From Auanema rhodensis (taxonomy: Eukaryota > Nematoda > Chromadorea > Rhabditida > Rhabditidae), in contig OZ059900.1 of the NCBI GenBank assembly GCA_964057225.1, forward strand, positions 2,800,501 through 2,864,500: 64,000 bases of DNA, written 5' to 3'. Below, piece after piece: positions 24,701 through 38,500 of the stretch. The position numbers and the translations under genes are program-made. How positions within the stretch are numbered: the stretch's first letter is position 1; every line of letters starts with the position of its first letter. The notes below the pieces were generated by a model. The model made no database searches. It had not been told where the DNA came from and was given only the letters and a program-made list of their open reading frames with translations.

Positions 24701-27700
24701 AAATAGAAAGAATTTTTGAAATTTCCGAGTTTTGAGTCTAATTTGGCTAAATCGCTCATATATATGATCAGAAGCATAGTTTTATTGTCTATGACAACAA
24801 AAATCATCAATTAAACGCTAGTGATGTTTAAATACTGATTTTCGCTCAAATAGCATTACTACACTAAGTATGGTCGTTTTTATGCCTTTAACACCATATA
24901 CTCACCGATTTTTGGTACAAAATCTGTAATACTCGTAAATTTTGATCATATTCGTTAAGATTTGAGAATCAAACATACAATACACAAAATCAGTCTATTT
25001 TTATGAGCTTGCACTGATATATATTCATTTTGATCAAAAAAGTTCGAAAATAGAAAGAATTTTTGAAATTTCCGAGTTTTGAGTCCAATTTGGCTAAATC
25101 GCTCATATATAAGATCAAAAGCATAGTTTTATTGTCTATAACAACAAAAGTCATCAATTAAACGCTAGTGATGTTTAAATACTGAATTTCGCTCAAATAG
25201 CATTACTACACTAAGTATGGTCGTTTTTATGCCTTTAACACCATATACTCACCGATTTTTGGTACAAAATCTGTGATACTCGTAAATTTTGATCATATTC
25301 GGTGAGATTCGAGAATCAAACACACAATACACGAAATAAGTTTATTTTTACGAGTTTGCACTGATATTTATTCATTTTGATCAAAAAAGGTCGAAAATAG
25401 AAAGAATTTTTGAAATTTCCGAGTTTTGAGTCTAATTTGGCTAAATCGCTCATATATATGATCAAAAGCATAGTTTTATTGTCTATGACAACAAAAGTCA
25501 TCAATTAAACGCTAGTGATGTTTAAATACTGAATTTCGCTCAAATAGCATTACTACACTAAGTATGGTCGTTTTTATGCCTTTAACACCATATACTCACC
25601 GATTTTTGGTACAAAATCTGTAATACTTGTAAATTTTGATCATATTCGTTAAGATTCGAGAATCAAACACATAATACACGAAATAAGTCTATTTTTATGA
25701 GTTTGCACTGATATTTATTCATTTTGATCAAAACAGGTCGAAAATAGAAAGAATTTTTGAAATTTCCGAGTTTTGAGTCCAATTTGGCTAAATCGCTCAT
25801 ATATAAGATCAAAAGCATAGTTTTATTGTCTATAACAACAAAAGTCATCAATTAAACGCTAGTGATGTTTAAATACTGAATTTCGCTCAAATAGCATTAC
25901 TACACTAAGTATGGTCGTTTTTATGCCTTTAACACCATATACTCACCGATTTTTGGTACAAAATCTGTAATACTCGTAAATTTTGATCATATTCGTTAAG
26001 ATTTGAGAATCAAACATACAATACACAAAATCAGTCTATTTTTATGAGCTTGCACTGATATATATTCATTTTGATCAAAAAAGGTCGAAAATAGAAAGAA
26101 TTTTTGAAATTTCCGAGTTTTGAGTCTAATTTGGCTAAATCGCTCATATACATGATCAGAAGCATAGTTTTATTGTCTATGACAACAAAAGTCATCAATT
26201 AAACGCTAGTGATGTTTAAATACTGATTTTCGCTCAAATAGCATTACTACACTAAGTGTGGTCGTTTTTATGCCTTTAACACCATATACTCACCGATTTT
26301 TGGTACAAAATCTGTAATACTTGTAAATTTTGATCATATTCGTTAAGATTCGAGAATCAAACACATAATACACGAAATAAGTCTAGTTTTATGAGTTTGC
26401 ACTGATATTTATTCATTTTGATCAAAAAAGGTCGAAAATAGAAAGAATTTTTGAATTTTCCGAGTTTTGAGTCCAATTTGGCTAAATCGCTCATATATAT
26501 GATCAAAAGCATAGTTTTACTGTCTATGATAACAAAAGTCTTCAAATATACACTAATAATAATTAAATCACTGAATTTCACTCAAATAGCATTACTACAC
26601 TAAGTATGGTCGTTTTTATGCCTTTAACACCATATACTCACCGATTTTTGGTACAAAATCTGTGATACTCGTAAATTTTGATCATATTCGGTGAGATTCG
26701 AGAATCAAACACACAATACACGAAATAAGTTTATTTTTACGAGTTTGCACTGATATTTATTCATTTTGATCAAAAAAGGTCGAAAATAGAAAGAATTTTT
26801 GAAATTTCCGAGTTTTGAGTCTAATTTGGCTAAATCGCTCATATATATGATCAAAAGCATAGTTTTATTGTCTATGACAACAAAAGTCATCAATTAAACG
26901 CTAGTGATGTTTAAATACTGAATTTCGCTCAAATAGCATTACTACACTAAGTATGGTCGTTTTTATGCCTTTAACACCATATACTCACCGATTTTTGGTA
27001 CAAAATCTGTAATACTTGTAAATTTTGATCATATTCGTTAAGATTCGAGAATCAAACACATAATACACGAAATAAGTCTATTTTTATGAGTTTGCACTGA
27101 TATTTAATCATTTTGATCAAAAAAGGTCGAAAATAGAAAGAATTTTTGAAATTTCCGAGTTTTGAGTCCAATTTGGCTAAATCGCTCATATATAAGATCA
27201 AAAGCATAGTTTTATTGTCTATAACAACAAAAGTCATCAATTAAACGCTAGTGATGTTTAAATACTGAATTTCGCTCAAATAGCATTACTACACTAAGTA
27301 TGGTCGTTTTTATGCCTTTAACACCATATACTCACCGATTTTTGGTACAAAATCTGTAATACTCGTAAATTTTGATCATATTCGTTAAGATTCGAGAATC
27401 AAACACATAATACACGAAATAAGTCTAGTTTTATGAGCTTGCACTGATATATATTCATTTTGATCAAAAAAGTTCGAAAATAGAAAGAATTTTTGAAATT
27501 TCCGAGTTTTGAGTCTAATTTGGCTAAATCGCTCATATATATGATCAAAAGCATAGTTTTACTGTCTATGATAACAAAAGTCTTCAAATATACACTAATA
27601 ATAATTAAATCACTGAATTTCACTCAAATAGCATTACTACACTAAGTATGGTCGTTTTTATGCCTTTAACACCATATACTCACCGATTTTTGGTACAAAA

Positions 27701-28890
27701 TCTGTGATACTCGTAAATTTTGATCATATTCGGTGAGATTCGAGAATCAAACACACAATACACGAAATAAGTTTATTTTTACGAGTTTGCACTGATATTT
27801 ATTCATTTTGATCAAAAAAGGTCGAAAATAGAAAGAATTTTTGAAATTTCCGAGTTTTGAGTCTAATTTGGCTAAATCGCTCATATATATGATCAAAAGC
27901 ATAGTTTTATTGTCTATGACAACAAAAGTCATCAATTAAACGCTAGTGATGTTTAAATACTGAATTTCGCTCAAATAGCATTACTACACTAAGTATGGTC
28001 GTTTTTATGCCTTTAACACCATATACTCACCGATTTTTGGTACAAAATCTGTAATACTTGTAAATTTTGATCATATTCGTTAAGATTCGAGAATCAAACA
28101 CATAATACACGAAATAAGTCTATTTTTATGAGTTTGCACTGATATTTATTCATTTTGATCAAAAAAGGTCGAAAATTGAAAGAATTTTTGAAATTTCCGA
28201 GTTTTGAGTCCAATTTGGCTAAATCGCTCATATATAAGATCAAAAGCATAGTTTTATTGTCTATAACAACAAAAGTCATCAATTAAACGCTAGTGATGTT
28301 TAAATACTGAATTTCGCTCAAATAGCATTACTACACTAAGTATGGTCGTTTTTATGCCTTTAACACCATATACTCACCGATTTTTGGTACAAAATCTGTA
28401 ATACTCGTAAATTTTGATCATATTCGTTAAGATTTGAGAATCAAACATACAATACACAAAATCAGTCTATTTTTATGAGCTTGCACTGATATATATTCAT
28501 TTTGATCAAAAAAGGTCGAAAATAGAAAGAATTTTTGAAATTTCCGAGTTTTGAGTCTAATTTGGCTAAATCGCTCATATACATGATCAGAAGCATAGTT
28601 TTATTGTCTATGACAACAAAAGTCATCAATTAAACGCTAGTGATGTTTAAATACTGATTTTCGCTCAAATAGCATTACTACACTAAGTGTGGTCGTTTTT
28701 ATGCCTTTAACACCATATACTCACCGATTTTTGGTACAAAATCTGTAGTACTTGTAAATTTTGATCATATTCGTTAAGATTCGAGAATCAAACACATAAT
28801 ACACGAAATAAGTCTAGTTTCATGAGTTTGCACTGATATTTATTCATTTTGATCAAAAAAGGTCGAAAATAGAAAGAATTTTTGAATTTT
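18232..28890 (+). repeat. Higher-order repeat, 9 monomers, 3126 bp, more than 3 copies
   Basis: Equivalent positions repeat at 3126 bp (19065, 22191; 20106, 23232; 21148, 24274) and then 3125 bp (22191, 25316; 23232, 26357; 24274, 27399). Private markers repeat in register: AAAAAAGTTCG (18784, 21910, 25040), CATATACATGATC (about 19898, 23022, 26148), AAGTGTGG (20005, 23132, 26257) and CATTTTGATCAAAACAGG (19475, 22601, 25726). The third copy is 1 bp shorter because a hybrid monomer (24872-25218) replaces a class I unit. From about 27740 a further partial copy follows at a 7-monomer step (2431 bp). It is the cleanest and longest higher-order repeat in the window. Confidence 0.92.
24872..25218 (+). 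repeat. Hybrid monomer at the edge of the third 9-mer copy
   Basis: The left part, with AAAAAAGTTCG near 25040, matches the class I monomer of 21864-22067. From GTCCAATTTGG at about 25084, with CATATATAAGATC, it matches the class II monomer of 22538-22726. The switch lies near 25080 and explains the 347 instead of 348 bp length. Confidence 0.82.
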
Positions 28891-29284
28891 CCGAGTTTTG
28901 AGTCCAATTGGGCTAAATCGCTCATATATATGATCAAAAGCATAGTTTTACTGTCTATGATAACAAAAGTCTTCAAATATACACTAATAATGTGTAAATC
29001 ACTGAATTTCACTCAAATAGCATTACTACACTAAGTATGGTCGTTTTTATGCCTTTAACACCATATACTCACCGATTTTTGGTACAAAATCTGTAATACT
29101 TGTAAATTTTGATCATATTTGTTAAGATTCGAGAATCAAACACATAATACACGAAATAAGTCTATTTTTACAAGTTTGCACTGATATTTATTCATTTTGA
29201 TCAAAAAAGGTCGAAAATAGAAAGAATTTTTGAAATTTCCGAGTTTTGAGTCCAATTTGGCTAAATCGCTCATATATAAGATCA

Positions 29285-30970
29285 AAAGCATAGTTTTATT
29301 GTCTATAACAACAAAAGTCATCAATTAAACGCTAGTGATGTTTAAATACTGAATTTCGCTCAAATAGCATTACTACACTAAGTATGGTCGTTTTTATGCC
29401 TTTAACACCATATACTCACCGATTTTTGGTACAAAATCTGTAATACTCGTAAATTTTGATCATATTCGTTCAGATTTGAGAATCAAACATACAATACACA
29501 AAATGAGTCTATTTTTATGAGCTTGCACTGATATATATTCATTTTGATCAAAAAAGGTCGAAAATAGAAAGAATTTTTGAAATTTCCGAGTTTTGAGTCT
29601 AATTTGGCTAAATCGCTCATTTATATGATCAGAAGCATAGTTTTATTGTCTATGACAACAAAAGTCATCAATTAAACGCTAGTGATGTTTAAATACTGAT
29701 TTTCGCTCAAATAGCATTACTACACTAAGTATGGTCGTTTTTATGCCTTTAACACCATATACTCACCGATTTTTGGTACAAAATCTGTAATACTTGTAAA
29801 TTTTGATCATATTCGTTAAGATTCGAGAATCAAACACATAATACACGAAATAAGTCTAGTTGTATGAGTTTGCACTGATATTTATTCATTTTGATCAAAA
29901 AAGGTCGAAAATAGAAAGAATTTTTGAATTTTCCGAGTTTTGAGTCCAATTGGGCTAAATCGCTCATATATATGATCAAAACCATTGTTTTACTGTCTAT
30001 GATAACAAAAGTCTTCAAATATACACTAATAATGTGTAAATCACTGAAATTCACTCAAATAGCATTACTACACTAAGTATGGTCGTTTTTATGCCTTTAA
30101 CACCATATACTCACCGATTTTTGGTACAAAATCTGTAATACTTGTAAATTTTGATCATATTCGTTAAGATTCGAGAATCAAACACATAATACACGAAATA
30201 AGTCTATTTTTATGAGTTTGCACTGATATTTATTCATTTTGATCAAAAAAGGTCGAAAATAGAAAGAATTTTTGAAATTTCCGAGTTTTGAGTCTAATTT
30301 GGCTAAATCGCTCATATATATGATCAGAAGCATAGTTTTATTGTCTATGACAACAAAAATCATCAATTAAACGCTAGTGATGTTTAAATACTGATTTTCG
30401 CTCAAATAGCATTACTACACTAAGTATGGTCGTTTTTATGCCTTTAACACCATATACTCACCGATTTTTGGTACAAAATCTGTAATACTCGTAAATTTTG
30501 ATCATATTCGTTAAGATTTGAGAATCAAACATACAATACACAAAATGAGTCTATTTTTATGAGCTTGCACTGATATATATTCATTTTGATCAAAAAAGGT
30601 CGAAAATAGAAAGAATTTTTGAAATTTCCGAGTTTTGAGTCTAATTTGGCTAAATCGCTCATATATATGATCAAAAGCATAGTTTTACTGTCTATGATAA
30701 CAAAAGTCTTCAAATATACACTAATAATAATTAAATCACTGAATTTCAGTCAAATAGCATTACTACACTAAGTATGGTCGTTTTTATGCCTTTAACACCA
30801 TATACTCACCGATTTTTGGTACAAAATCTGTAATACTTGTAAATTTTGATCATATTTGTTAAGATTCGAGAATCAAACACTTAATACACGAAATAAGTCT
30901 AGTTGTATGAGTTTGCACTGATATTTATTCATTTTGATCAAAAAAGGTCGAAAATAGAAAGAATTTTTGA
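29285..30970 (+). repeat. Long-range duplicate of 16434-18119 (distance 12851 bp)
   Basis: Offset of 37 monomers. Both copies carry the rare TTTCAGTCAAATAG (17894, 30745) and GTTGTATGAG. The match ends where GAATTTTCC (18119) faces GAAATTTCC (30970). With the 15630-bp relation, this gives three related copies of the same 3- to 5-monomer stretch. Confidence 0.75.
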
Positions 30971-31369
30971 AATTTCCGAGTTTTGAGTCCAATTTGGCTA
31001 AATCGCTCATATATAAGATCAAAAGCATAGTTTTATTGTCTATAACAACAAAAGTCATCAATTAAACGCTAGTGATGTTTAAATACTGAATTTCGCTCAA
31101 ATAGCATTACTACACTAAGTATGGTCGTTTTTATGCCTTTAACACCATATACTCACCGATTTTTGGTACAAAATCTGTAATACTCGTAAATTTTGATCAT
31201 ATTCGTTAAGATTTGAGAATCAAACATACAATACACAAAATCAGTCTATTTTTATGAGCTTGCACTGATATATATTCATTTTGATCAAAAAAGGTCGAAA
31301 ATAGAAAGAATTTTTGAAATTTCCGAGTTTTGAGTCTAATTTGGCTAAATCGCTCATATATATGATCAG

Positions 31370-33418
31370 AAGCATAGTTTTATTGTCTATGACAACAAAA
31401 GTCATCAATTAAACGCTAGTGATGTTTAAATACTGATTTTCGCTCAAATAGCATTACTACACTAAGTATGGTCGTTTTTATGCCTTTAACACCATATACT
31501 CACCGATTTTTGGTACAAAATCTGTAATACTTGTAAATTTTGATCATATTCGTTAAGATTCGAGAATCAAACACATAATACACGAAATAAGTCTAGTTTT
31601 ATGAGTTTGCACTGATATTTATTCATTTTGATCAAAAAAGGTCGAAAGTAGAAAGAATTTTTGAAATTTCCGAGTTTTGAGTCCAATTTGGCTAAATCGC
31701 TCATATATATGATCAAAACCATTGTTTTACTGTCTATGATAACAAAAGTCTTCAAATATACACTAGTAATGATTAAATCACTGAATTTCACTCAAATAGC
31801 ATTACTACACTAAGTATGGTCGTTTTTATGCCTTTAACACCATATACTCACCGATTTTTGGTACAAAATCTGTAATACTTGTAAATTTCGATCATATTCG
31901 TTAAGATTTGAAAATCAAACACATAATACACGAAATAAGTCTATTTTTACAAGTTTGCACTGATATTTATTCATTTTGATCAAAAAAGGTCGAAAATAGA
32001 AAGAATTTTTGAAATTTCCGAGTTTTGAGTCCAATTTGGCTAAATCGCTCATTTATATGATCAAAAGCATAATTTTATTGTCTATGACAACAAAAGTCAT
32101 CAATTAAACGCTAGTGATGTTTAAATACTGAATTTCGCTCAAATAGCATTACTACACTAAGTATGGTCGTTTTTATGCCTTTAACACCATATACTCACCG
32201 ATTTTTGGTACAAAATCTGTAATACTCGTAAATTTTGATCATATTCGTTCAGATTTGAGAATCAAACATACAATACACAAAATGAGTCTATTTTTATGAG
32301 CTTGCACTGATATATATTCATTTTGATCAAAAAAGGTCGAAAATAGAAAGAATTTTTGAAATTTCCGAGTTTTGAGTCTAATTTGGCTAAATCGCTCATT
32401 TATATGATCAGAAGCATAGTTTTATTGTCTATGACAACAAAAGTCATCAATTAAACGCTAGTGATGTTTAAATACTGATTTTCGCTCAAATAGCATTACT
32501 ACACTAAGTATGGTCGTTTTTATGCCTTTAACACCATATACTCACCGATTTTTGGTACAAAATCTGTAATACTTGTAAATTTTGATCATATTCGTTAAGA
32601 TTCGAGAATCAAACACATAATACACGAAATAAGTCTAGTTGTATGAGTTTGCACTGATATTTATTCATTTTGATCAAAAAAGGTCGAAAATAGAAAGAAT
32701 TTTTGAATTTTCCGAGTTTTGAGTCCAATTGGGCTAAATCGCTCATATATATGATCAAAACCATTGTTTTACTGTCTATGATAACAAAAGTCTTCAAATA
32801 TACACTAATAATGTGTAAATCACTGAATTTCACTCAAATAGCATTACTACACTAAGTATGGTCGTTTTTATGCCTTTAACACCATATACTCACCGATTTT
32901 TGGTACAAAATCTGTAATACTTGTAAATTTTGATCATATTCGTTAAGATTCGAGAATCAAACACATAATACACGAAATAAGTCTATTTTTATGAGTTTGC
33001 ACTGATATTTATTCATTTTGATCAAAAAAGGTCGAAAATAGAAAGAATTTTTGAAATTTCCGAGTTTTGAGTCTAATTTGGCTAAATCGCTCATATATAT
33101 GATCAGAAGCATAGTTTTATTGTCTATGACAACAAAAATCATCAATTAAACGCTAGTGATGTTTAAATACTGATTTTCGCTCAAATAGCATTACTACACT
33201 AAGTATGGTCGTTTTTATGCCTTTAACACCATATACTCACCGATTTTTGGTACAAAATCTGTAATACTCGTAAATTTTGATCATATTCGTTAAGATTTGA
33301 GAATCAAACATACAATACACAAAATGAGTCTATTTTTATGAGCTTGCACTGATATATATTCATTTTGATCAAAAAAGGTCGAAAATAGAAAGAATTTTTG
33401 AAATTTCCGAGTTTTGAG
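31370..33418 (+). repeat. Long-range duplicate of 15740-17788 (distance 15630 bp)
   Basis: About 2.05 kb, six monomers, corresponds without indels at an offset of 15630 bp (45 monomers). The few differences seen are GATGCGAG 15928, AACGAAAG 16112, CATAAGTC 16462, TCAATACC 17106 and TAGACG 17339 in the left copy, and GAAAGTAG 31646 in the right copy. The 9-mer domain lies between the two copies. Confidence 0.8.
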
Positions 33419-33554
33419 TCCAATTGGGCTAAATCGCTCATATATATGATCAAAACCATTGTTTTACTGTCTATGATAACAAAAGTCTTCAAATATACAC
33501 TAATAATGTGTAAATCACTGAATTTCACTCAAATAGCATTACTACACTAAGTAT
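33207..33554 (+). repeat. Hybrid monomer at the end of the 8-mer duplication
   Basis: The first half (ATACAATACACAAAATGAG, TATGAGCTTGC) matches the monomer at 17674 and 30525. From GTCCAATTGGG near 33419 with AACCATTG and GTGTAAATC, it matches the class I monomer at 32609. A crossover between misaligned monomers is the simplest reading. Confidence 0.78.
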
Positions 33555-35514
33555 GGTCGTTTTTATGCCTTTAACACCATATACTCACCGATTTTTGGTA
33601 CAAAATCTGTAATACTTGTAAATTTTGATCATATTCGTTAAGATTCGAGAATCAAACACATAATACACGAAATAAGTCTATTTTTATGAGTTTGCACTGA
33701 TATTTATTCATTTTGATCAAAAAAGGTCGAAAATAGAAAGAATTTTTGAAATTTCCGAGTTTTGAGTCTAATTTGGCTAAATCGCTCATATATATGATCA
33801 GAAGCATAGTTTTATTGTCTATGACAACAAAAATCATCAATTAAACGCTAGTGATGTTTAAATACTGATTTTCGCTCAAATAGCATTACTACACTAAGTA
33901 TGGTCGTTTTTATGCCTTTAACACCATATACTCACCGATTTTTGGTACAAAATCTGTAATACTCGTAAATTTTGATCATATTCGTTAAGATTTGAGAATC
34001 AAACATACAATACACAAAATCAGTCTATTTTTATGAGCTTGCACTGATATATATTCATTTTGATCAAAAAAGTTCGAAAATAGAAAGAATTTTTGAAATT
34101 TCCGAGTTTTGAGTCTAATTTGGCTAAATCGCTCATATATATGATCAAAAGCATAGTTTTACTGTCTATGATAACAAAAGTCTTCAAATATACACTAATA
34201 ATAATTAAATCACTGAATTTCAGTCAAATAGCATTACTACACTAAGTATGGTCGTTTTTATGCCTTTAACACCATATACTCACCGATTTTTGGTACAAAA
34301 TCTGTAATACTTGTAAATTTTGATCATATTCGTTAAGATTCGAGAATCAAACACATAATACACGAAATAAGTCTATTTTTATGAGTTTGCACTGATATTT
34401 ATTCATTTTGATCAAAAAAGGTCGAAAATAGAAAGAATTTTTGAAATTTCCGAGTTTTGAGTCCAATTTGGCTAAATCGCTCATATATAAGATCAAAAGC
34501 ATAGTTTTATTGTCTATAACAACAAAAGTCATCAATTAAACGCTAGTGATGTTTAAATACTGAATTTCGCTCAAATAGCATTACTACACTAAGTATGGTC
34601 GTTTTTATGCCTTTAACACCATATACTCACCGATTTTTGGTACAAAATCTGTAATACTCGTAAATTTTGATCATATTCGTTAAGATTTGAGAATCAAACA
34701 TACAATACACAAAATCAGTCTATTTTTATGAGCTTGCACTGATATATATTCATTTTGATCAAAAAAGGTCGAAAATAGAAAGAATTTTTGAAATTTCCGA
34801 GTTTTGAGTCTAATTTGGCTAAATCGCTCATATACATGATCAGAAGCATAGTTTTATTGTCTATGACAACAAAAGTCATCAATTAAACGCTAGTGATGTT
34901 TAAATACTGATTTTCGCTCAAATAGCATTACTACACTAAGTATGGTCGTTTTTATGCCTTTAACACCATATACTCACCGATTTTTGGTACAAAATCTGTA
35001 ATACTTGTAAATTTTGATCATATTCGTTAAGATTCGAGAATCAAACACATAATACACGAAATAAGTCTAGTTTTATGAGTTTGCACTGATATTTATTCAT
35101 TTTGATCAAAAAAGGTCGAAAATAGAAAGAATTTTTGAATTTTCCGAGTTTTGAGTCCAATTGGGCTAAATCGCTCATATATATGATCAAAAGCATAGTT
35201 TTACTGTCTATGATAACAAAAGTCTTCAAATATACACTAATAATGTGTAAATCACTGAATTTCACTCAAATAGCATTACTACACTAAGTATGGTCGTTTT
35301 TATGCCTTTAACACCATATACTCACCGATTTTTGGTACAAAATCTGTAATACTTGTAAATTTTGATCATATTCGTTAAGATTCGAGAATCAAACACATAA
35401 TACACGAAATAAGTCTATTTTTATGAGTTTGCACTGATATTTATTCATTTTGATCAAAAAAGGTCGAAAATAGAAAGAATTTTTGAAATTTCCGAGTTTT
35501 GAGTCTAATTTGGC

Positions 35515-38500
35515 TAAATCGCTCATATATATGAACAGAAGCATAGTTTTATTGTCTATGACAACAAAAATCATCAATTAAACGCTAGTGATGTTTAAAT
35601 ACTGATTTTCGCTCAAATAGGATTACTACACTAAGTATGGTCGTTTTTATGCCTTTAACACCATATACTCACCGATTTTTGGTACAAAATCTGTAATACT
35701 CGTAAATTTTGATCATATTCGTTAAGATTTGAGAATCAAACATACAATACACAAAATCAGTCTATTTTTATGAGCTTGCACTGATATATATTCATTTTGA
35801 TCAAAAAAGGTCGAAAATAGAAAGAATTTTTGAAATTTCCGAGTTTTGAGTCTAATTTGGCTAAATCGCTCATATATATGATCAAAAGCATAGTTTTACT
35901 GTCTATGATAACAAAAGTCTTCAAATATACACTAATAATGATTAAATCACTGAATTTCACTCAAATAGCATTACTACACTAAGTATGGTCGTTTTTATGC
36001 CTTTAACACCATATACTCACCGATTTTTGGTACAAAATCTGTAATACTTGTAAATTTTGATCATATTTGTTAAGATTCGAGAATCAAACACATAATACAC
36101 GAAATATGTCTATTTTTACAAGTTTGCACTGATATTTATTCATTTTGATCAAAAAAGGTCGAAAATAGAAAGAATTTTTGAAATTTCCGAGTTTTGAGTC
36201 CAATTTGGCTAAATCGCTCATATATAAGATCAAAAGCATAGTTTTATTGTCTATAACAACAAAAGTCATCAATTAAACGCTAGTGATGTTTAAATACTGA
36301 ATTTCGCTCAAATAGCATTACTACACTAAGTATGGTCGTTTTTATGCCTTTAACACCATATACTCACCGATTTTTGGTACAAAATCTGTAATACTCGTAA
36401 ATTTTGATCATATTCGTTAAGATTTGAGAATCAAACATACAATACACAAAATCAGTCTATTTTTATGAGCTTGCACTGATATATATTCATTTTGATCAAA
36501 AAAGGTCGAAAATAGAAAGAATTTTTGAAATTTCCGAGTTTTGAGTCTAATTTGGCTAAATCGCTCATATATATGATCAGAAGCATAGTTTTATTGTCTA
36601 TGACAACAAAAGTCATCAATTAAACGCTAGTGATGTTTAAATACTGATTTTCGCTCAAATAGCATTACTACACTAAGTATGGTCGTTTTTATGCCTTTAA
36701 CACCATATACTCACCGATTTTTGGTACAAAATCTGTAATACTCGTAAATTTTGATCATATTCGTTAAGATTTGAAAATCAAACACACAATAAACAAAATC
36801 AGTCTATTTTTATGAGTTTGCACTGATATATATTCATTTTGATCAAAAAAGGTCGAAAATAGAAAGAATTTTTGAATTTTCCGAGTTTTGAGTCCAATTG
36901 GGCTAAATCGCTCATATATATGATCAAAAGCATAGTTTTACTGTCTATGATAACAAAAGTCTTCAAATATACACTAATAATGATTTAATCACTGAATTTC
37001 ACTCAAATAGCATTACTACACTAAGTATGGTCGTTTTTATGCCTTTAACACCATATACTCACCGATTTTTGGTACAAAATCTGTAATACTTGTAAATTTT
37101 GATCATATTCGTTAAGATTCGAGAATCAAACACATAATACACGAAATAAGTCTATTTTTATGAGTTTGCACTGATATTTATTCATTTTCATCAAAAAAGG
37201 TCGAAAATAGAAAGAATTTTTGAAATTTCCGAGTTTTGAGTCCAATTTGGCTAAATCGCTCATATATAAGATCAAAAGCATAGTTTTATTGTCTATAACA
37301 ACAAAAGTCATCAATTAAACGCTAGTGATGTTTAAATACTGAATTTCGCTCAAATAGCATTACTACACTAAGTATGGTCGTTTTTATGCCTTTAACACCA
37401 TATACTCACCGATTTTTGGTACAAAATCTGTAATACTCGTAAATTTTGATCATATTCGTTAAGATTTGAGAATCAAACATACAATACACAAAATCAGTCT
37501 ATTTTTATGAGCTTGCACTGATATATATTCATTTTGATCAAAAAAGGTCGAAAATAGAAAGAATTTTTGAAATTTCCGAGTTTTGAGTCTAATTTGGCTA
37601 AATCGCTCATATACATGATCAGAAGCATAGTTTTATTGTCTATGACAACAAAAGTCATCAATTAAACGCTAGTGATGTTTAAATACTGATTTTCGCTCAA
37701 ATAGCATTACTACACTAAGTATGGTCGTTTTTATGCCTTTAACACCATATACTCACCGATTTTTGGTACAAAATCTGTAATACTTGTAAATTTTGATCAT
37801 ATTCGTTAAGATTCGAGAATCAAACACATAATACACGAAATAAGTCTAGTTTTATGAGTTTGCACTGATATTTATTCATTTTGATCAAAAAAGGTCGAAA
37901 ATAGAAAGAATTTTTGAATTTTCCGAGTTTTGAGTCCAATTGGGCTAAATCGCTCATATATATGAACAGAAGCATAGTTTTATTGTCTATGACAACAAAA
38001 ATCATCAATTAAACGCTAGTGATGTTTAAATACTGATTTTCGCTCAAATAGGATTACTACACTAAGTATGGTCGTTTTTATGCCTTTAACACCATATACT
38101 CACCGATTTTTGGTACAAAATCTGTAATACTCGTAAATTTTGATCATATTCGTTAAGATTTGAGAATCAAACATACAATACACAAAATCAGTCTATTTTT
38201 ATGAGCTTGCACTGATATATATTCATTTTGATCAAAAAAGGTCGAAAATAGAAAGAATTTTTGAAATTTCCGAGTTTTGAGTCTAATTTGGCTAAATCGC
38301 TCATATATATGATCAAAAGCATAGTTTTACTGTCTATGATAACAAAAGTCTTCAAATATACACTAATAATGATTAAATCACTGAATTTCACTCAAATAGC
38401 ATTACTACACTAAGTATGGTCGTTTTTATGCCTTTAACACCATATACTCACCGATTTTTGGTACAAAATCTGTAATACTTGTAAATTTTGATCATATTTG

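Larger units (their letters stand above)
29285..33418 (+). repeat. Higher-order duplication, 8 monomers, 2779 bp
   Basis: 29285-30639 matches 32064-33418. Shared markers are GTTCAGATTTGAG (29468, 32247), AAAATGAGTC and CATTTATATGATCAGAAG. Differences include TAATTTTATTG near 32070. The copies part at 30640 (GTCTAATTTGG) and 33419 (GTCCAATTGGG), which is the join within a hybrid monomer. Confidence 0.82.
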
